From Chitinivibrionales bacterium (GTDB lineage: Bacteria > Fibrobacterota > Chitinivibrionia > Chitinivibrionales > JANQEN01): a stretch of 64,000 nt of DNA. The stretch lies in NCBI GenBank assembly GCA_028278335.1, contig JANQEN010000210.1, forward strand, positions 1 to 64,000. The letters run 5' to 3'. The notes under the pieces were generated by a model. It had not been told where the DNA came from. It was given only the letters and a program-made list of their open reading frames with translations, and did not search any database. A program made the translations under genes and the position numbers. Positions 26,393-36,268 of the stretch are shown one piece after another. The first letter of the stretch is position 1, and the number at the start of each line of letters is the position of its first letter.

Positions 26393-28192
26393 ATGGCCAA
26401 AAAACCAACCTCCGTATACGATGAAAGCAAAATAAAAACATTAAGCTCCTTAGAACATATTCGTTTACGCACTGGTATGTACATTGGACGTTTAGGGGAT
26501 GGATCAAGTCTTGATGATGGAATTTATATTCTCCTTAAAGAGGTTGTTGATAATGCCATTGATGAGTACATCATGGGCCACGGAAAGAAAATTGATATCG
26601 CCCTTAAGGATGAAACTGTCAGTATCCGTGATTATGGTAGAGGGATACCCCTGGGAAAGGTGATCGAGTGTGTCTCAGTTATTAACACCGGTGCAAAATA
26701 TAATGATGATGTCTTTCAGTTTTCTGTCGGGCTCAATGGTGTGGGAACCAAGGCTGTAAACGCGCTTTCCTCGCATTTTAAAGTAGTAGCTTATCGTGAT
26801 GGCAAGTATAGTGAGGCAACATTCTCTCGTGGAAAGTTACGATCAAAAAAGACAGGGAGAGTTAGTGGTCAAGTTGATGGAACCTATGTGGAATTTATCC
26901 CTGACGAGGAAATCTTTAGTGAATACTCCTTTAACCTCGATTTTATTGAACAACGCCTCTGGAATTATGCTTATCTTAACAGTGGCTTGCGACTCTATCT
27001 TAACAAACAAAAATTTGAATCAAAAAATGGCCTCTTAGACCTTCTTAAGGGCGAAGTGGGTGATAGTACTGTTTATGAAGTCGGGCATTACAAAGGAAAG
27101 CAGCTAGAGTTTGCCTTTACTCACACGCATAGCTATGGTGAGACCTATTTCTCTTTTGTTAATGGTCAGTTTACCAGTGATGGGGGCACCCACCAAAGTG
27201 CTTTTCGCGAGGGAGTGCTTAAGGGGATAAATGAATTTTTTAAGAAAAATTTCTCCGGTGTCGACGTTCGAGAGGGGTTCTCTGGCGCTGTAGCAGTAAA
27301 ACTCAAGTCACCAGTTTTTGAGAGTCAGACAAAAAACAAACTGGGTAACGCAGAGATCAGAAGCTGGATTGTCTCAGAGGTACGATCAGCTGTGGTTGAT
27401 CATTTGCATAAAAACAGAACTGCTGCGCAAGAGTTAGAAAAAAAGATCGTCTCCAATGAAAAGCTCCGCAAAGAGCTTAATACCGTAAAAAAAGAGGCAA
27501 AGGAAGCTGCCAAAAAAATTGCGATTAAAATTCCCAATCTCAAGGACTGCAAATACCATTTAGAAGATGGCAAAAAGGGAGAGCACTCCACCATTTTTAT
27601 TACTGAGGGACAGTCAGCATCGGGATCTATGGTTACCGCACGGGATGTGAACACCCAGGCGGTTTTTTCTTTACGGGGAAAACCACAAAATGCCTTTGGT
27701 AAAGGAAAAGCTGCCATATACAAAAACGAAGAGCTTTACAACATGATGATGGCTTTAGGGATTGAGGACGATCTCGAAAACCTTCGCTATGGTCGAATTG
27801 TCATCGCAACTGATGCTGACTATGATGGCTTCCACATTCGGAATCTATTGCTTACATTCTATCTCAACTATTTTGAGGAGTTAGTCATTGCCAATCGTGT
27901 ATATATATTAGAGACTCCCCTATTTCGTGTACGCAATAAAAAAGAGACTCGCTACTGCTACACCGAACGAGAGAAAGAGACCGCTGTTTCTGAAGTTAAG
28001 GGGCCGGAGGTCACACGATTTAAAGGATTAGGTGAAATCTCCCCAAAGGAGTTTGGCCAATTCATTGACGAAAACATTCGATTAATTGAAGTCAACATTA
28101 GATCTATTAAAACCGTACCCAACACCTTGGAATTCTATATGGGCAAAAACACCCCAGAGCGACGTGATTATATTATGGAGAACCTTGTCTAA
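26393..28192 (+). CDS. parE: DNA topoisomerase IV subunit B (GyrB/ParE family)
   Basis: 599 residues. The GHKL ATPase has EVVDNAIDEYIMGHG, RDYGRGIPLG and GLNGVGTKAVNALS. The transducer domain follows, and the TOPRIM domain has ITEGQSASGSM and ATDADYDGFHIRNLLLTFY. The wording SSLDDGIYILLKE is close to Bacteroidetes topoisomerase IV, hinting at FCB ancestry. With ParC it decatenates daughter chromosomes. The ATG at 26393 (MAKKPTS) is preferred over the upstream TTG at 26354 because family members start here. Its stop overlaps the parC start (TAATG). Confidence 0.9.
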   Translation: MAKKPTSVYDESKIKTLSSLEHIRLRTGMYIGRLGDGSSLDDGIYILLKEVVDNAIDEYIMGHGKKIDIALKDETVSIRDYGRGIPLGKVIECVSVINTGAKYNDDVFQFSVGLNGVGTKAVNALSSHFKVVAYRDGKYSEATFSRGKLRSKKTGRVSGQVDGTYVEFIPDEEIFSEYSFNLDFIEQRLWNYAYLNSGLRLYLNKQKFESKNGLLDLLKGEVGDSTVYEVGHYKGKQLEFAFTHTHSYGETYFSFVNGQFTSDGGTHQSAFREGVLKGINEFFKKNFSGVDVREGFSGAVAVKLKSPVFESQTKNKLGNAEIRSWIVSEVRSAVVDHLHKNRTAAQELEKKIVSNEKLRKELNTVKKEAKEAAKKIAIKIPNLKDCKYHLEDGKKGEHSTIFITEGQSASGSMVTARDVNTQAVFSLRGKPQNAFGKGKAAIYKNEELYNMMMALGIEDDLENLRYGRIVIATDADYDGFHIRNLLLTFYLNYFEELVIANRVYILETPLFRVRNKKETRYCYTEREKETAVSEVKGPEVTRFKGLGEISPKEFGQFIDENIRLIEVNIRSIKTVPNTLEFYMGKNTPERRDYIMENLV

Positions 28193-30126
28193 TGGCTTAT
28201 GTTACCAAACTATTCAATAAAAACTTTTTAGAATATGCCTCTTATGTAATAAAGGACAGGGCAATTCCCCATATTAACGATGGACTCAAACCGGTCCAAC
28301 GACGCATACTTCATTCACTCTTTGAAATGGATGATGGTAAATTTAACAAGGTAGCCAACGTTGTAGGCCACTCCATGAAATACCATCCCCATGGTGATGC
28401 GTCAATCTATTCGGCCTTGGTAGTGTTAGCAAACAAAGACCTTTTTTTAGAGAAGCAGGGAAATTTTGGAAACATTCTCACTGGCGATCCACCCTCTGCT
28501 GCTCGTTATATTGAGTGTCGTCTATTGCCACTGGCAAAGGACGTCCTGTTTAATCCAAAAATCACCGATTACGAAAATTCCTATGATGGACGTAATAAGG
28601 AGCCAATCACCTTTCCTGCAAAAATCCCAATCGTACTTATTCAGGGCGCAGAAGGTATTGCTGTTGGTATGTCTACCCGAATTCTGCCTCACAATTTTAT
28701 CGAGGTACTTGAAGCTGTTAAGGCAAGTCTCGAAGATGACCAACACCTCCTCTTTCCTGACTTTATAACCGGTGGTCTAGCAGATGTCTCTGAATACAAT
28801 GATGGTAATGGCAAAATTTTGGTTCGGGCAAAACTTGACACAAAGGACCCAAAACGTATTATTATTCGGGAGGTCCCCTTTGGTTCTACCACGGAAAGCC
28901 TTATTGCCTCCATTGAGTCCGCAGCCAAAAAGAATAAAATAAAAATATCCAGCATTAACGACTATAGCACCGACCATGTGGAGATTGAGATAAAACTGGC
29001 CCGCGGTGTCCATACCCGTGATACAGTGGATGCTCTTTTTGCCTTTACCGATTGCGAATCTTCTATCTCTGTCAACTGTTTGGTTATAAAGGATCAACAA
29101 CCGGCCTTACTTTCTATAAGCGAACTTATATCTTTCTACAGCAAAAGTCTTACCGAAGTATTAAAGGCAGAACTAAAGTTAGAGGAGCGCGAACTCCTGG
29201 ACAAATTGCATGCAAAAACCTTGGAGCAAATCTTTGTAGAGGAGAGAATTTATAAAAAAATAGAAAAGATGAAGACCCATGATTCGGTCATTAAAGCTGT
29301 CATTACTGGGTTCGAGCCCTTTCACAAAATGATCAAACGGGAAGTAACTAAGGAAGATGTTGACACTCTTTTAAAAATACCAATTCGCCGAATCTCACTC
29401 TATGATATCAACAAAGCGAAAAAAGAGATCGATGAAATCAAAGGTCGTCTCAAGGAGATCAAAAAACTCCTTAATAACCTTATTGCCTATGCAATAGATT
29501 ATCTGGATGGTATAATCAGCAAATATGGAGATTCTTACAAACGGAAAACAGAAATTATCTCCTTTGAGAAGGTTGATGTTCGAGAGGCTGCTCAAAGAAA
29601 CCTTAAGCTAAAATATGACCGAAACACGGGATATCTCGGGTATGAAGTAAGTGGTAATGTACTTTTTGATGTGTCACAATACGATCGGATCCTTATCATA
29701 CGAAAAACCGGCGCCTATTCTGTTGTCGATGCTCCAGAGCGCCTATTTGTGGACAAGGGTATGCTCTACTGTGGCTTTGTTGATGAAAAAACAACCGCCA
29801 ATACAGTTTTTTCTCTCATCTTTAAAAACAAAACAACTGGATTTCCCTTTATAAAACGATGTAAGATCGAAAAGTTCATCCTCAACAAGGGATATTCCAT
29901 TGTACCAGATAATTGTACTGTCATCAAATTGACAACAGATACAGCCTGCTCAATCTCATTGGAATACAAACCAAAGCCAAGGCTCAAAGTGCTCAAGGAA
30001 GATTTTATCCTTAGTAACTATCTGGTAAAGGGCGTAAAGGCTGGTGGTGTACGCCTGGCTAATAAAGAGGTAAAATCGGCAAAGTTCATTCGCTCAATTG
30101 AAGAGCAGGAACAACTAAAACTTTAG
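28192..30126 (+). CDS. parC: DNA topoisomerase IV subunit A
   Basis: 644 residues. The winged-helix/tower core includes INDGLKPVQRRILHSLFEMD, VVGHSMKYHPHGDASIYSAL and the catalytic Tyr in PPSAARYIECRLLPLA (about residue 105). A coiled-coil region (~400-440) is followed by a short C-terminal DNA-binding domain with weak blade repeats. It is shorter than proteobacterial ParC (~750), as in Bacteroidetes-type enzymes. It is translationally coupled to parE. Confidence 0.9.
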   Translation: MAYVTKLFNKNFLEYASYVIKDRAIPHINDGLKPVQRRILHSLFEMDDGKFNKVANVVGHSMKYHPHGDASIYSALVVLANKDLFLEKQGNFGNILTGDPPSAARYIECRLLPLAKDVLFNPKITDYENSYDGRNKEPITFPAKIPIVLIQGAEGIAVGMSTRILPHNFIEVLEAVKASLEDDQHLLFPDFITGGLADVSEYNDGNGKILVRAKLDTKDPKRIIIREVPFGSTTESLIASIESAAKKNKIKISSINDYSTDHVEIEIKLARGVHTRDTVDALFAFTDCESSISVNCLVIKDQQPALLSISELISFYSKSLTEVLKAELKLEERELLDKLHAKTLEQIFVEERIYKKIEKMKTHDSVIKAVITGFEPFHKMIKREVTKEDVDTLLKIPIRRISLYDINKAKKEIDEIKGRLKEIKKLLNNLIAYAIDYLDGIISKYGDSYKRKTEIISFEKVDVREAAQRNLKLKYDRNTGYLGYEVSGNVLFDVSQYDRILIIRKTGAYSVVDAPERLFVDKGMLYCGFVDEKTTANTVFSLIFKNKTTGFPFIKRCKIEKFILNKGYSIVPDNCTVIKLTTDTACSISLEYKPKPRLKVLKEDFILSNYLVKGVKAGGVRLANKEVKSAKFIRSIEEQEQLKL

Positions 30127-30165
30127 ATTTTTTTCAAACCTAAAAACCGCAGCCACCCAACTCCT

Positions 30166-30858
30166 ATGAATTGCTGTAAACATTTTCCCCTTATACTATT
30201 AATGGTGAACGCACTCTACCTGAATGCAACCACTGATTCAATCTGGGGTATCGATGTCTCCCATCACCAAGGTATGATACACTGGAGCACTATAGAAAAA
30301 CAAGGAGCATCCTTTGCTTATATTAAGGCATCAGAAGGTGCGACATTTAAAGATTCACTCTTCTTAAAAAACGTACTACAAGCAAAACAAACAGCATTGA
30401 AAATTGGTGCCTATCATTACTTCTCTTTGTGTAAACAAGGCATGCCCCAAGCTAATAATTTTATTGAGGCACTCTCCTGCTGTACCTTAGACCTGCCTCC
30501 AGTTGTTGATGTGGAATATCAAGGTAATTGTAGAAAAAGACCTCCCGTGGATCAACTAATTGAGGAGCTGACTTATTTCATTACTCAAATAGAGAAGCTA
30601 TCTAATGTAAAACCAATTCTTTATACCACACTTCAGTTTTACCACGACTATCTGAAGAATCATTTTAAGAAACACCCGATTTGGATTCGGAGTATTGGAA
30701 AAGAGCCATCTTTACCAAACCATAGATCCTGGACCTTCTGGCAATATCAAGTTGCACCAATCAAGGGAATCAGAGGACCAGCGGACCACAACCGCTTTAA
30801 TGGTACTAAAGAGCAGTTGGATGGTCTTTGTATTGACTCTCACAATAATAAGGAATAA
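30166..30858 (+). CDS. Secreted GH25 lysozyme (muramidase)
   Basis: 230 residues. A signal peptide (~1-24) precedes a glycoside hydrolase family 25 domain: WGIDVSHHQGMIHW (catalytic-site Asp), YIKASEGATFKD, IGAYHYFSL, LPPVVDVEYQGN with the DxE catalytic pair, and WTFWQYQ near the end. The enzyme cleaves the beta-1,4 bond between MurNAc and GlcNAc in peptidoglycan. It lies 39 bp after parC and 5 bp before a HAD phosphatase gene, possibly in one transcript. Confidence 0.9.
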   Translation: MNCCKHFPLILLMVNALYLNATTDSIWGIDVSHHQGMIHWSTIEKQGASFAYIKASEGATFKDSLFLKNVLQAKQTALKIGAYHYFSLCKQGMPQANNFIEALSCCTLDLPPVVDVEYQGNCRKRPPVDQLIEELTYFITQIEKLSNVKPILYTTLQFYHDYLKNHFKKHPIWIRSIGKEPSLPNHRSWTFWQYQVAPIKGIRGPADHNRFNGTKEQLDGLCIDSHNNKE

Positions 30859-30863
30859 ATTCT

Positions 30864-31640
30864 ATGAACGCACTCCTCATTGACTTAGATGGAGTTATTT
30901 ACAACGGTGATTCTCCTATCGCCGGTGCTGCCAAGACAATTGAGTGGATCCAGCACAATGACATTCCCTATCTTTTCCTTACCAACACGACCTCAAAACC
31001 GAGAGGTGTAATTTGTGCAAAGCTTAAACAATTTAATATCTTGGTTGAAAAAGATCGTATTCTAACTCCTCCTATTGTTGCGTCAAGCTGGATTAAAAAA
31101 CAGGTTACTGGGAAAGCCGCTCTTGTTGTAAAGGAGCCCACTAAAACCGATTTTTGTGGGATTCAGATTGCTAACAATTTATCAGACCCAAATATTGAGG
31201 CAATTGTTATTGGTGATATGGGTGCGGAATGGAATTTCTCTCTACTTAATCAGATATTTCGATTGCTTATGCGAAATCCAACACCACAATTGCTTGCACT
31301 GGGTATGACTCGATATTGGAAAGCGCCCGATGGCCTTAGGTTAGATGTTGCCCCCTTTGTAAAAGCTTTAGAATACGCTAGCAGCAGCAAGGCAAAGGTT
31401 TTGGGAAAACCATCATCGCTCTTTTTTGAAACAGCACTTAATTTGTTGGGCAGCACCCCCTCCCAAACGTATATGATTGGTGATGATATTTTTGGAGATA
31501 TTGAGGGAGCACAAAAATGCGGTATTAAGGGTGTTTTTGTTCGAACAGGAAAATATAGAGAAGAGGACCTTACAAAGGGCATATCACCCTACGCTGTAAT
31601 AGATTCGATTGCATCATTAGACAAACTCTTGTCAAGCTAG
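30864..31640 (+). CDS. HAD family IIA phosphatase (NagD/LHPP-like)
   Basis: 258 residues. HAD motif I is LLIDLDGVIYNG at the N-terminus, motif II is FLTNTTSKPR and motif III/IV is GKPSSLFFETALNLLG with MIGDDIFGDIEGAQKCG. The cap between motifs II and III and the NTTSKPR wording place it in subfamily IIA, near NagD and phospholysine phosphohistidine phosphatase (LHPP). Such enzymes hydrolyse sugar or nucleotide phosphates; the substrate is not predictable. AAGGAA lies upstream of the ATG. Confidence 0.85.
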   Translation: MNALLIDLDGVIYNGDSPIAGAAKTIEWIQHNDIPYLFLTNTTSKPRGVICAKLKQFNILVEKDRILTPPIVASSWIKKQVTGKAALVVKEPTKTDFCGIQIANNLSDPNIEAIVIGDMGAEWNFSLLNQIFRLLMRNPTPQLLALGMTRYWKAPDGLRLDVAPFVKALEYASSSKAKVLGKPSSLFFETALNLLGSTPSQTYMIGDDIFGDIEGAQKCGIKGVFVRTGKYREEDLTKGISPYAVIDSIASLDKLLSS

Positions 31641-31668
31641 CCAAACCTTTTTTCAAAAATAATGCTTT

Positions 31669-33051
31669 CTACTTGTGATGTTTTCGGATAAATTCCTCAA
31701 CTTCAGGAACACCTCCCTGAAAAACAAGATAGCCATTATAGGGTTCACGATCGGTGATTTCACCACAGACTGGTGTGAGCATCAATTTTTTAACCTTTAC
31801 AAGGTCATAGGTCTGCCCTAAAGCCCAACCGAGCTTTACATAAGCAACTTCGGGAAGCATATTTTCTGCAGGGATCACCCCGAGACTCATAAGATCTCGC
31901 CCAGTATCATATACAAACATGTGGGTGAAGCCCCAGAGGGTCTGGACAGTCATATAAACAGCTACTCCCTTTTTTATTGCCCGCTCAATAGATGGATACA
32001 CAGGCTTATTCACGTGGCCAAGCCCAGTGCCGGCAATAACAATTCCTTTATAGCCATTTGCAACCAATGAATCAATTATATCAGCCTGCATATTAGGATA
32101 ATAATAGACCATGGCAACCTTTTCTTCAAAGGTGGGCATGATAGAGATTGTTCGATCTGAACGTCGTTTGTTATATCCCTTCTGTAAATATTTTATTTTT
32201 CCTGCATGAACCATAGCGAGTGGTATGTCCCCAATAGTCCGAAATGTTGACCGATAGGAAGAGTGCATCTTCCGCACTCGAGTCCCGCGATGTATTAATC
32301 CATACTCATCAGAGGTTGGGCCAAACATGCACACAGAGACCTCGGCAATATCGGACTCTGCTGCAGTATACACTGCATGAATTAAGTTTAAGGCAGCGTC
32401 AGAGGAGGGCCTATCAGATGATCGTTGAGAGCCAACAATCACAATAGGCACCGGTGATTGCTGCACCATAAAAGCAAGGGCTGCTGCTGTGTGATGCATT
32501 GTGTCAGTACCATGGCCAATTACAATCCCCTCATACCCTTCAACAACAGCCTCTTCAATTGCCTTTGCCAGAACTTTATATTGAGCAGGTCCCATGTTTT
32601 CGCTGAATACAGCAAAAAGCTTTTCTGTTGACAGGTTACAAATATCTGCAAGCTCTGGCACTGCACCATAGAGTTCTCCTGGAGAAAATGCTGGTATAAC
32701 AGCCCCGGTACGATAGTCTAGCCGCGAGGCTATCGTTCCACCGGTTCCTAAAAGCTTTATCCGTTTTTTCCCCTTTGAAAAGGGAAACTCCTTCTCAGGA
32801 ATATGATAGTGTGCTTCTCGGTATCCTAGCTCCTTAATGGTCACAATTGAATCCAATGCAATACCAACATTGTATCCACTGGCTATTTTTATAACCAGGT
32901 GTCGTTCGTCATCCTTTTCTGAGCGAGGAAGAACAATACCGGAAAACTCACCACGAACTGTGGTTATAAGAATTTCGCTCCAAACCCGAATTTGAAATTT
33001 CTTCATCAAAGAGATTGCCTCTTGGCGATATCCCTTGTATATGTCACGCAT
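31669..33051 (-). CDS. gatD: Glu-tRNA(Gln) amidotransferase subunit D (archaeal-type)
   Basis: 460 residues. An N-terminal GatD-specific domain (~1-85, RDIYKGYRQEA start) precedes an asparaginase domain: KLLGTGGTIASRLDYRTGAV (catalytic Thr, ~103), IGHGTDTMHHTAAALAFM (second catalytic Thr, ~178), VGSQRSSDRPSSDAALNLIH and IHRGTRVRKMHSSYRSTF. The N-terminal domain, the DYRTGAV and the RKMHSS wording mark GatD rather than a plain L-asparaginase. It releases ammonia from Gln or Asn for GatE. The start is the ATG at 33051, 5 bp after AGGAGG and overlapping the gatE stop by 8 bp. GatDE is typical of archaea, so its presence here is unusual. Confidence 0.9.
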   Translation of the reverse strand: MRDIYKGYRQEAISLMKKFQIRVWSEILITTVRGEFSGIVLPRSEKDDERHLVIKIASGYNVGIALDSIVTIKELGYREAHYHIPEKEFPFSKGKKRIKLLGTGGTIASRLDYRTGAVIPAFSPGELYGAVPELADICNLSTEKLFAVFSENMGPAQYKVLAKAIEEAVVEGYEGIVIGHGTDTMHHTAAALAFMVQQSPVPIVIVGSQRSSDRPSSDAALNLIHAVYTAAESDIAEVSVCMFGPTSDEYGLIHRGTRVRKMHSSYRSTFRTIGDIPLAMVHAGKIKYLQKGYNKRRSDRTISIMPTFEEKVAMVYYYPNMQADIIDSLVANGYKGIVIAGTGLGHVNKPVYPSIERAIKKGVAVYMTVQTLWGFTHMFVYDTGRDLMSLGVIPAENMLPEVAYVKLGWALGQTYDLVKVKKLMLTPVCGEITDREPYNGYLVFQGGVPEVEEFIRKHHK

Positions 33052-35023
33052 CAGCACCTCCTCTTTCAACCAACGTGCTTAGTTGGGCAAGAGAAATATT
33101 CCCTATTGCCAATGGCCGCAGTTGCCCCATTATCCATCTTTTTTTTGCTTCTATTTCTTTGGATCGACGAACCTTTTTAAAATCATCACATAACTGAGAT
33201 ATCTTGGAACGGATTTTATTGAGAGAAACTTTTTTAAAATGAAGCTTTTTAAGAATATCTGAAAACTCATCTTGAGGATTTTTATACACTAGATAAAGCA
33301 TCGGTTTAAGAATAGCCAAATCTAACTTTTGATCTATAACAAATTGTACCAGTTCGTAAATCCGTTCTAAAGAAAAATCCGGGGATGGGCCAAAACATCG
33401 AATAGCATGTTTCAATGTCTGCCCTAAAAGTTTTGCTCCCATGGTTGGAGGAAAATTATAATCTGTATACAAACGATTAATATGAGTAAAAAGATTATGT
33501 CGTAATATATGATGGTGTAAATCTTTAGGAATTTGCCAAACCTTTAATTGCGATATTTGTTTATAAGGTTCGGATGGTAGAGAATCCTCAAAATCATCAG
33601 CATTTTCATGATCTATTGGGATAGGAGCTGAGTCAGTATCAGGGTACATTCGATCAGGCCCAGGAAGCACTCGTTCAAAAACTGTGATCTTACCGGGAAG
33701 CGATTTTCGAGTCTCCTTAGGAACACCTTCAAAGGCCAATCGACAACGCTCTTCAATGGTCTCTAAAGCGGTCTCGACATCGTCTTTTGGGGCCCAAAAA
33801 AGTATCATAGCATCCTGCTTTTTTGCTTTCAACATTTTTGCCACATGAGAAAAAAGTGTGCTAAATATTGGATCATTTACATCAGAATGGATCATGCAAT
33901 GTCCCTCAAGACAGGCAATCACCTGTAAGCGCTCCTCTATCTCATTGGCAAAGGACTTGCCTGGTTGGGTTGCTTCTGCAAGTAGTCCCTTAAACCGAGG
34001 AAGCACCAAACCAATAAAAGCGGCTTGCTTTACAATATGACCATATTTGTCACGAATTGCTTGTATCATTAAATGATCTGTGACCGCTTGATGTCGTATG
34101 CCCCACCTCTTTGGGTTATGAATACGTTTACCCAATTCATCACGTAATCGAAGGAGAACAACTTGTCTAACTGCTTCATTATGAGCAAGTTCAGGTATCC
34201 ATCGAAGATGGGCAACCCCCTTTATTTCAACTCGGGTGCCTCCAACTATACTGACATTAACATCCTGTCGTGCTGCACCAATTCCAGAACGAACCTTATT
34301 GCTTGACCGACAAATGTATCGAATGTATTGCCCAGCAAGTTCGGCCTCTTGTGGTGTTTTCATATCAGGATAGGTCACCACCTCAATGAGGGGAATTCCC
34401 AGGCGGTCAGTTGTAAAGATGCGAGTGTGCCCTCGATCGGCTATTTGGCGACATGAATCTTCCTCTAAACTTATCTGTATTATTCTAATATTTTTATGAG
34501 GAAGTGTAATCTCACCCTCAACACCGACAATACCGGTTCTTTGGAATCCCGCAGGGATACTGCCATCTAAATACTGTTTGCGAGTAATATGCAACTCGTC
34601 AACCAAAGAAGTTTTAAATTGTTTTGCCAGAGAAATAGCCTTTTGTAATGCTTCCCGATTTAATGTGAAGGGCGGAGTATCATCCATTTCATAGGTACAG
34701 GCAGAAGAGTTTTGCAATCGATACACAATCTCCTTGCGCGTCTTAAATTCCATAAGAGCAGTTCCATCATACTCACCAAGCTCACTTAAGGTGGGACGCA
34801 TATGACGGAGTATCTCTCCATCAAACTCATCGGGTTTTTGGTAACGCCTTGCAGGACAATGGCAAAAAAGCTTTTCCTTTGTATCCAATTGCTGATGCAC
34901 CTCTAATCCACAGGTAAATCCAATTGCTTTATAGAACGAGGGATCAGCTTGTTTAAAAGATAAAAGGGGTTCTACCGACCTGGAGCCAACCCCTTGCATC
35001 TCTGATTTATCAATTTTACTCAT
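33044..35023 (-). CDS. gatE: Glu-tRNA(Gln) amidotransferase subunit E (archaeal-type)
   Basis: 659 residues. The GatB/GatE cradle domain has GFTCGLEVHQQLDTKEKLFC near residue 35 and HMRPTLSELGEYDGTALMEF, the residues preceding the amidotransferase pocket. QISLEEDSC, DRLGIPLIEVVTYPD and GAARQDVNVSI complete it. An insertion domain (~280-430) corresponds to the GAD domain that GatE shares with bacterial AspRS. A helical and YqeY-like tail (~500-650) binds tRNA. GatB lacks the GAD insertion, so this is GatE. It activates Glu-tRNA(Gln) with ATP and amidates it with ammonia from GatD. The gene pair forms one operon. Confidence 0.92.
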   Translation of the reverse strand: MSKIDKSEMQGVGSRSVEPLLSFKQADPSFYKAIGFTCGLEVHQQLDTKEKLFCHCPARRYQKPDEFDGEILRHMRPTLSELGEYDGTALMEFKTRKEIVYRLQNSSACTYEMDDTPPFTLNREALQKAISLAKQFKTSLVDELHITRKQYLDGSIPAGFQRTGIVGVEGEITLPHKNIRIIQISLEEDSCRQIADRGHTRIFTTDRLGIPLIEVVTYPDMKTPQEAELAGQYIRYICRSSNKVRSGIGAARQDVNVSIVGGTRVEIKGVAHLRWIPELAHNEAVRQVVLLRLRDELGKRIHNPKRWGIRHQAVTDHLMIQAIRDKYGHIVKQAAFIGLVLPRFKGLLAEATQPGKSFANEIEERLQVIACLEGHCMIHSDVNDPIFSTLFSHVAKMLKAKKQDAMILFWAPKDDVETALETIEERCRLAFEGVPKETRKSLPGKITVFERVLPGPDRMYPDTDSAPIPIDHENADDFEDSLPSEPYKQISQLKVWQIPKDLHHHILRHNLFTHINRLYTDYNFPPTMGAKLLGQTLKHAIRCFGPSPDFSLERIYELVQFVIDQKLDLAILKPMLYLVYKNPQDEFSDILKKLHFKKVSLNKIRSKISQLCDDFKKVRRSKEIEAKKRWIMGQLRPLAIGNISLAQLSTLVERGGADA

Positions 35024-35343
35024 CCTAGTTTAGTCTCCCTAAGTACTACTCTAATAATACAGATTGAAATACACACCGTGCAAGAAGCTTCTTGCTCAAT
35101 GAAAATTAATCTAGTAACAATGAGTGTAGCTCTTAACTGCGGGCAAGCCCAAAAACTACTCTATCGTCACAGGTGATCACTTTACATGAAAGAATGATGG
35201 CCAGGGAGAGAATACTTTTTTCCAAAGATAGTCATTAAATCGAACTACTTTAAAAAACATACACCTTACTTTGGCGAGGGTTATTTCCCATCATTGGGAG
35301 TTTTGTGTAACAAGAAATAATATAATTTGTGAAAATGTAGCCC
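35024..35343. other. Intergenic, nothing recognised
   Basis: About 320 bp between gatE and the downstream end of the mla operon. It should hold the gatE promoter, but no strong promoter, hairpin or open frame is evident. Confidence 0.4.
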
Positions 35344-36267
35344 TTAAGGATTTTCTTGCTCCTCCATTTTTCTTATGGTCCGTCGTAAAAACCAATGGTT
35401 TTTGGCTCCCTTTAAAAGAGTCTCAGCCTCGTTCAAATCACGCTTAAGAAGATGGATTACCGTGTCAATATCCTCGGGAAGGGAATCAAACCCTATCACC
35501 AACGAATCTAGGTCAAAGACCACCCCATGTAAATCTTTTAAGAGCACATCTACATTACGGGTTAAGGAAATCAGCGAGTCAACTGCTTCGCTTCCGTGTG
35601 AACCAAGTTGAGAGAGGTCTGCGATCATGCGATCAGCAAAATTGAGTGTCTTATCTACTCGACCAAAAAGCTTGTCAACACGCCCAAGCAATCCATGAAA
35701 ATCGGTGAGTACGGTATCACTACCAAAGAGATATTTTATGAGTCCTTCGCCCTTTTCTAAACTTTCCAAAATTGACTCTAAAGGCTTCATCATATCAGTA
35801 AAGAGCTCAACCATTTTTTCAAGTCGTATCTGATACTCGACTTGTAAAGTATCACCATCTTCAACTATGGTCGAGTCATTTCCCATGGTTAGGTCGATCT
35901 CCCAATCACCAACAACAAAATTCTTTTGTCGCAATTGAGCCCGACTATCACGGTGGATAAACCGATGATAACGACTCTTTATTTTTAACACAACATCAAC
36001 ATACCCGTTCTCATTGAGGGCAATAGACTTAATGGTACCCACCCGTTGCCCCAAAATACTTACGGGTGTAGTCTTTTTTAAGCCTGAAGCAGTTTCACAC
36101 CGAATGTAAAGTTCGATTCGCTTTTCAAAAATCTCAGCTTTTACTAAGGCAAAAATCAACAGAGCCGGAATGATCAATAGTGGAAGTATCACAAAGAGAC
36201 CAACAAAGAAATTCCTATGCCGATAATAAAAGGGATCTCTGGTTTGTCTAGAATCTATTGAATCCAC
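35344..36267 (-). CDS. mlaD: MCE/MlaD family lipid-transport substrate-binding protein
   Basis: About 307 residues. A short cytoplasmic start, a transmembrane helix (FFVGLFVILPLLIIPALLIF), then an MCE domain (LYIRCETASGLKKTTPVSIL, GQRVGTIKSI) and an amphipathic/coiled-coil C-terminal half rich in hydrophobic heptads (MIADLSQLGS, LLKDLHGVVFDL). MCE proteins form a periplasmic ring that shuttles phospholipids between membranes. The GTG at 36267 is chosen because AGAGG precedes it and it follows the mlaF stop by one base; the open frame extends further upstream inside mlaF. Confidence 0.85.
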   Translation of the reverse strand: MDSIDSRQTRDPFYYRHRNFFVGLFVILPLLIIPALLIFALVKAEIFEKRIELYIRCETASGLKKTTPVSILGQRVGTIKSIALNENGYVDVVLKIKSRYHRFIHRDSRAQLRQKNFVVGDWEIDLTMGNDSTIVEDGDTLQVEYQIRLEKMVELFTDMMKPLESILESLEKGEGLIKYLFGSDTVLTDFHGLLGRVDKLFGRVDKTLNFADRMIADLSQLGSHGSEAVDSLISLTRNVDVLLKDLHGVVFDLDSLVIGFDSLPEDIDTVIHLLKRDLNEAETLLKGAKNHWFLRRTIRKMEEQENP

Positions 36268-36268
36268 C

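Noticed and set aside
31669..33051. Plain L-asparaginase
   Set aside because: The GatD-type N-terminal domain, the DYRTGAV and RKMHSS motifs and the coupling to gatE identify GatD.
33044..35023. GatB of the usual GatCAB complex
   Set aside because: A GAD-type insertion, the long N-terminus and the pairing with gatD fit GatE; no gatA or gatC is adjacent.
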